A DNA stretch of 6,337 bases from CAYLWZ01 sp964585805 (GTDB lineage Bacteria > Patescibacteriota > Minisyncoccia > Minisyncoccales > GWA2-38-27): assembly GCA_964585805.1 (NCBI GenBank), contig CAZPFE010000032.1, positions 1 through 6,337 on the forward strand. Direction: 5' to 3'. Shown one piece after another: positions 2,629-6,337 of this stretch. The notes beneath the pieces were generated by a model. That model was not told where the DNA came from and ran no database searches. It worked only from the letters and a program-made list of their open reading frames with translations. The position numbers and the translations under genes are program-made. The stretch's first letter is position 1; each line of letters opens with the position of its first letter.

Positions 2629-5076
2629 ATGGAGCAGTTTAATACTCAAAAAGAGCCAAGGATAGATGATGGTAAAGATTCTAAGATAATTCGTCCTGTA
2701 GGTGTAATAAGTGGGAAAAGGAAAATTAGCAAACAAGAATTAAAAAAGACAAAACAAACTCTTGAAGAGTTAAAAATTGAGAAAAAACTAAAAAAGAAGA
2801 AAAAGGAAGGTAAATTACTTTCACATGAAGAAGCTGTTAAACTAAGAGAGATTGAGATGATTCGAGAGTTTGCTCGTAGAAGAAAAACAAAAGAAATAGA
2901 GAAAGGAGAGAAAAAAAGTGAAGATAAAGAAGAAGAAAGAGAAAAAATAGAAGGGAAGAAGGAAAAAGAAAGGAAGGAAAATGAATTATTACTTCAGTCA
3001 TTAATTCAAGCAAGAAAAGAAGTAGCTGCTTTAGAATCAAAAAAGAAGAGGAGTAAAGAGGAAGAAGAAAAACTAAATAAAGCAAGAGAAGAGTATCAGA
3101 AAATAAGAAAGTATTTATTAGAAAGAAGGATTAAGGAAATGGAAGAGTTAGAGGAAAAGAATATTAAACTGAAAGCAGTAAAATTTATTTTAGAAGAACA
3201 GAATAATTTTATTGAGGAAAAAAATAAGCATAGGGGAAAGTGGCAGAAAGTTGCAGAACATCTATTAAATAACAGAATTTTTCAGGCTTATGCCAGGATT
3301 CCTAAAAAATACAGATGGATTGGAATGTCTGCTTTAGGTTCAGCAGTTTTATTGGGGAGTGGAGCTGGAGTAGCAGTAGCAGGGGCTTACTTTGGTTTAA
3401 AGCTTTCAAAATATATAGTAGGTTCTTTGACTGCAGGAGGAACTTTGAAAGCAGTTCAAATGTTTGAGGAGTTTTATGGTCAAAGAATAAGAAAAAATCT
3501 TGAGTTAAAAGCAAGTGAATTTTTTAAAAAAAACGATCTTGAATTAACTTTAGATAATTTAATTAAAGAAGCAGATAGTAATTTAGAAAAAGTAGTTAAG
3601 TCTAAAAAGTGGACTAATAGAGCAAAAATTTTAGCTGGAATAGGAGGGTTTTTTGCTGGTTATGAATTAACAGATGTTATTGGTCATAATTTATTAGAAG
3701 TTTTTGGTTTAGATCATCAATCTATTTTTATAGAAAAAGGAAGAGGGGGTAAGGCCGAGACATTAGAGCATAAAGAAATTCATGGTAAAAGCCATCAAGC
3801 GCCAGAAAAATTGGCGGGTAAAAAAGAAGCGTTGGATCATTCTAAGATACCAGGATCAGAAAAAATTTCTAAATCAGACAATATAGTAACTGGTAAAAGT
3901 CATCAAATAACGGGAAAATTAGCAGGCAAAAAAGAAGTATTAAACAGCTCCAAGATAGCCGAGACAGAGAAAGTTTTAACTTCTCAAGGTTTTCAGGAGC
4001 AATTTATAGAAGTAGCCCAAAAAGGTGATTCAGTTTGGAAATTAGCAGAAAAAGCGCTATCCAAAAAGTTTGGTGCTCAGTGGAATCAGCTTGATGAAGC
4101 TCAAAAAATTTATTTTATAGACGCTCTTAAGGATAAAGTTGCTGCTAATCCTGAAAAATTTGGTTTACATACTGATAATATAGATCTTATTCATCCAGGT
4201 GATAAAATTAATTTTAGTTCAACTTTAAATAATGAGAAGTTTCTTAATAATGTTTTGGAAAAAGCGGAAAAACTTTCTCTTCAAGAAAAAGTTCATATTA
4301 TTTCTCATATTGATTGGAAAAAAGAAGTTGTTCATGGAAGAGAAATATATGTTTCAACAAAAGCAGAATCTATTGGTAATGTTAGAGTAGGTTTTGTTGA
4401 TATAAACCATGATTATGTACCTGATAAAGCAATTATCATAAATCAAAAAGGAGAGATGTTAACAAAAGTTGATTTTAAAGGAAGTCCGAAAAGTTTAAAA
4501 GATATTTCTTCTTATTTGAAAGAGGTAAAAGAAAGAGCAGAGGAGATTTCAGCAAAATATCCGCCGGAAATTTTAAATAACGGAGAAGTTTTTAGAGCTA
4601 TTAAAAATAATCCAAAGGTTTTATCTCAGATAATGGAGATAAAAAATAATTTTGGGATTAAAGATATTAAAGAAGCATTTTCTGATTACCAATTGTTAAC
4701 AAAATATCATTTACTTAAAGAACATAGCGATCTATTAAAGGAGGTAGGAAATAAGAATTGGGATCCAGATCAATTAAAAGTATTGAGATTTATTTCTACA
4801 AATTATGATTCTATAAAGGAGAGCCAAGTTTATTCTGTTTTAGATTTTAGTAGGCATTTAGTAGGAGTTAGTTTTGAAAAGAAGATGAGTTGGGTAAGAT
4901 TATATTTAGATCCAGTAAAAAATATTGACGCTTTAAGTAGAATTAAGCCAGATATAGATTTGAGCAAGATAAAAGAAATTTATTGGAAAGATTATAGTTT
5001 AATAATCCGGATAAAGAGGAAAATGTGGATTGATAAGGATATTACAGTTAATCCTCCTTTTATTGATATGATATAG
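2629..5076 (+). CDS. Large coiled-coil, membrane-associated protein with LysM-like domain
   Basis: The 815-residue product is not a family I can name. Residues about 20-220 are very rich in Lys, Glu and Arg and look like a long charged coiled coil. Two Gly/Ala-rich hydrophobic stretches follow, about 230-262 (GMSALGSAVLLGSGAGVAVA) and 332-350 (AKILAGIGGFFAGYE), probably membrane-inserted or hairpin-like. Residues 386-443 hold two copies of a repeat starting GKSHQ. Residues about 460-530 resemble LysM, with GDSVWKLAEKAL at 466-477 and HPGDKINF near 522-529, but the middle is longer than in ordinary LysM. LysM domains bind peptidoglycan or chitin glycans, which would place this part outside the membrane; topology is not certain. 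The last 280 residues are unassigned and mostly helical in appearance. The ATG at 2629 is chosen over a TTG at 2593 because a promoter overlaps the latter. DUF5663-like and DUF72 genes follow closely. Confidence 0.8.
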   Translation: MEQFNTQKEPRIDDGKDSKIIRPVGVISGKRKISKQELKKTKQTLEELKIEKKLKKKKKEGKLLSHEEAVKLREIEMIREFARRRKTKEIEKGEKKSEDKEEEREKIEGKKEKERKENELLLQSLIQARKEVAALESKKKRSKEEEEKLNKAREEYQKIRKYLLERRIKEMEELEEKNIKLKAVKFILEEQNNFIEEKNKHRGKWQKVAEHLLNNRIFQAYARIPKKYRWIGMSALGSAVLLGSGAGVAVAGAYFGLKLSKYIVGSLTAGGTLKAVQMFEEFYGQRIRKNLELKASEFFKKNDLELTLDNLIKEADSNLEKVVKSKKWTNRAKILAGIGGFFAGYELTDVIGHNLLEVFGLDHQSIFIEKGRGGKAETLEHKEIHGKSHQAPEKLAGKKEALDHSKIPGSEKISKSDNIVTGKSHQITGKLAGKKEVLNSSKIAETEKVLTSQGFQEQFIEVAQKGDSVWKLAEKALSKKFGAQWNQLDEAQKIYFIDALKDKVAANPEKFGLHTDNIDLIHPGDKINFSSTLNNEKFLNNVLEKAEKLSLQEKVHIISHIDWKKEVVHGREIYVSTKAESIGNVRVGFVDINHDYVPDKAIIINQKGEMLTKVDFKGSPKSLKDISSYLKEVKERAEEISAKYPPEILNNGEVFRAIKNNPKVLSQIMEIKNNFGIKDIKEAFSDYQLLTKYHLLKEHSDLLKEVGNKNWDPDQLKVLRFISTNYDSIKESQVYSVLDFSRHLVGVSFEKKMSWVRLYLDPVKNIDALSRIKPDIDLSKIKEIYWKDYSLIIRIKRKMWIDKDITVNPPFIDMI
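3784..3957 (+). repeat. Two-copy repeat inside the LysM-like protein gene
   Basis: Residues 386-407 and 422-443 share the pattern GKSHQ-xxx-KLAGKKE-xL-xx-SKI, giving a period of 36 residues (108 nt). The copies sit in a linker rich in Lys, Ser and His between the membrane-like segments and the LysM-like domain, and have diverged at the DNA level. Such linkers often act as spacers. Confidence 0.75.
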
Positions 5077-5121
5077 TAAATTTAATAAAAAGAGATATAA
5101 AAATTAAAAAAAATAATTAAT

Positions 5122-5436
5122 ATGGCAAAAAATAAAAAGGAGGAAAAAAATTTATTATCTCAATTAGGGTTAGAAAATCTTAATGAAGAGGAAAAGGCAG
5201 AGATATTATTAAAGATAGGAGAATTAGTCCAAAAAAGAGCGATTGCGAGAATTTTAGATGAAATGAGTGAAGAAGAAGCAAAAGATTTTAGCAGTTTTTT
5301 AGAAGATCGTAAAAATGGGCCAGGAGAAATAGAAGAATATTTAAGAAATAATGTTTCAAATTTTGAAGAAATAATTGAAGAAGAAGCAAAAAGCGTAAGA
5401 GAAGATCTTATAAGTCAATTAGGAGACCAAATTTAG
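5122..5436 (+). CDS. Small acidic helical protein, DUF5663-like
   Basis: The 104-residue acidic protein has the pattern LLSQLGLENLNEEEKAEILL (11-30), then IGELVQKRAIARILDEMSEE and a C-terminal half with NNVSNFEEIIEEEAKSVRED. It has no cysteines, signal peptide or membrane segment. Length, the opening LGLENL motif and the FEEII motif resemble DUF5663, a function-unknown family I associate with Patescibacteria; the assignment is from memory and should be tested with a profile search. It lies 45 nt after the LysM-like protein gene and 15 nt before the DUF72 gene, so co-transcription is likely. No Shine-Dalgarno sequence precedes the ATG. AAGGAGG occurs inside codons 6-8, where it cannot serve this start. 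Confidence 0.75.
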   Translation: MAKNKKEEKNLLSQLGLENLNEEEKAEILLKIGELVQKRAIARILDEMSEEEAKDFSSFLEDRKNGPGEIEEYLRNNVSNFEEIIEEEAKSVREDLISQLGDQI

Positions 5437-5451
5437 AATAGTAAGGGCTTT

Positions 5452-6210
5452 ATGCCTAATTTGTTTATTGGTACATCAGGCTGGGTTTATAAGCATTGGG
5501 AAGGATTATTTTATCCAAAAGAGACAAAAGAGAAATTATCTTATTATGCTCAATTTTTTAATACGGTTGAGATAAATTATTCTTTTTATCGTTTACCTTC
5601 CTCTAGCGCTTTTCAAAAATGGTATCAGAAAACGCCAGAGGATTTTTTGTTTTCTTTAAAATTAAATCGTTATTTAACTCATATTAAAAGATTGAAGAAT
5701 ATTGATGAAGCTTGGTTTAATTTTATTGAGAAAGTTTCTATTTTAAAAAACAAGCTTGGTCCAATTCTTGTTCAATTGCCGCCTAATTTTAAATATAATC
5801 AGGCAACTTTTAAAAGAATTGAAAGTTTTTTGAGATTAGTGGAAAAATTTCATTTTACAAATTTTCAAAATAAGGTTTTGCTTGCTTTTGAAGTTAGGCA
5901 TAATTCTTTTAAAAATAAAGAATTTTATAAATTATTACAAAAATATCATACAGCGCTTGTTATTTCTGATTCTTCTCGCTGGGAAAAAATAGTTGAACCA
6001 AACCTTGCAAATTTTGTTTATTTAAGAATGCACGGTCCAAAAGAATTGTTTGCTTCAAACTATTCAAAAAAAGAGTTAAATAATTTTGCTCAAGAAATAA
6101 AAAGGTGGCTTCAGGACGGCTTAGATGTTTATTGTTATTTTAATAACGATATTGGGGGTTATGCTTTGAATAATGCTCAAGATTTAAGGGAAATGGTTTG
6201 TAAGGAATAG
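5452..6210 (+). CDS. DUF72 (YecE-type) family protein
   Basis: The 252-residue protein is a full-length DUF72 member with a predicted TIM-barrel-like fold. Family motifs appear in order: GTSGW (7-11) and FYP (20-22), TVEINYSFYRLP (38-49), FSLKLNRYLTH (67-77), GPILVQLPP (103-111), FEVRH (146-150), YLRMHGP (190-196) and YFNND (229-233), followed by GGYALNNA. The strongly conserved polar residues suggest an enzyme, but the biochemical role of the family is not settled. AAGGG (5443-5447) lies 4 nt before the ATG and is the clearest ribosome binding site in the window. The gene follows the DUF5663-like gene by 15 nt and ends shortly before a hairpin terminator. Confidence 0.93.
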   Translation: MPNLFIGTSGWVYKHWEGLFYPKETKEKLSYYAQFFNTVEINYSFYRLPSSSAFQKWYQKTPEDFLFSLKLNRYLTHIKRLKNIDEAWFNFIEKVSILKNKLGPILVQLPPNFKYNQATFKRIESFLRLVEKFHFTNFQNKVLLAFEVRHNSFKNKEFYKLLQKYHTALVISDSSRWEKIVEPNLANFVYLRMHGPKELFASNYSKKELNNFAQEIKRWLQDGLDVYCYFNNDIGGYALNNAQDLREMVCKE

Positions 6211-6253
6211 GGGAAAAGTGTGAAGAGTAAATTTTAAATCTACATAATCCTAA

Positions 6254-6281
6254 AAACCTCCTCCTCTTTCGGAGGGGGTTT
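6254..6281. terminator. Hairpin terminator, also a type A repeat variant
   Basis: AAACCTCCTCC (6254-6264) pairs with GGAGGGGGTTT (6271-6281), 11 bp including one T-G pair, around loop TCTTTC. It lies 43 nt after the DUF72 stop codon. The plus-strand T run is short (three Ts), while the minus strand has five Ts, so it may mainly serve a leftward transcript from beyond the window or act both ways. The element resembles palindrome A of the 1265-1720 cluster and is followed by the same type of linker. Confidence 0.6.
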
Positions 6282-6309
6282 AATGTTTAATCCCCACCCC
6301 CCTCCTTTC

Positions 6310-6337
6310 TCCTCCCCCTTCCCAAAGGGAAGGGGGA
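6310..6337. repeat. Palindrome type B, copy 3 (cut by window end)
   Basis: Identical to the first 28 bases of the B palindromes at 1419 and 1531. The preceding linker TTTAATCCCCACCCCCCTCC matches that of copy 1 with a single change, so the order A-linker-B is conserved at both loci. Confidence 0.85.

Noticed and set aside
2837..3514. Minus-strand ORFs at 2837-3085 and 3302-3514
   Set aside because: They are Leu/Phe-rich antisense shadows of the Lys/Glu-rich coiled coil and following segment of the 815-residue protein.

Overview
The window is an AT-rich bacterial fragment (most genes look about 30% GC), probably from a Candidate Phyla Radiation / Patescibacteria genome. This is an inference. 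It rests on a short two-CxxC ribosomal protein L28, a short acidic protein resembling DUF5663, a minimal site-2 protease, few recognisable Shine-Dalgarno sequences, and small genes lying between GC-rich palindromic repeats. UGA is not used as a sense codon in any called gene. A run of 10 Ns marks a scaffold join, so this is probably a metagenome assembly.

Layout. Positions 1-80 hold nothing I can support. On the minus strand, rpmB (L28) and a tRNA-Pro(GGG) lie 9 nt apart and share a 15-bp terminator hairpin. A divergent promoter region (about 505-550) separates them from a plus-strand site-2 protease gene. That gene contains the 10-N gap, and its conserved motif suggests the two sides actually abut. 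Positions 1220-1740 are non-coding and hold a cluster of GC-rich palindromes. The same palindrome family returns at 6254-6337, so positions 1740-6250 are bracketed by it.

The most interesting segment is 1770-2050, the leader of a GreA-type transcription factor gene. A consensus-like promoter (1770-1799) is followed by four RNA segments. A (about 1829-1850) pairs with B (1936-1957). B (1931-1957) pairs alternatively with C (1993-2018) through 26 base pairs and one bulge. C (2010-2018) pairs with D (2024-2032) as an intrinsic terminator that ends only 16 nt before the greA start. A:B, B:C and C:D are the anti-antiterminator, antiterminator and terminator of an attenuator. Segments A and B enclose a branched region with two further perfect hairpins and a possible pseudoknot, so it could be a ligand-binding RNA. 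The leader also carries a 47-codon ORF (1827-1970) whose start codon touches the A:B helix, so translation-coupled attenuation is a second possibility. I do not recognise it as a described riboswitch class.

Downstream of greA, a separate promoter precedes an 815-residue protein with a charged coiled-coil front half, membrane-like segments, two copies of a 36-residue-period repeat and a LysM-like domain. A 104-residue DUF5663-like protein and a DUF72 (YecE-type) protein follow at short spacing, probably in the same transcription unit, which ends at a hairpin at 6254-6281.
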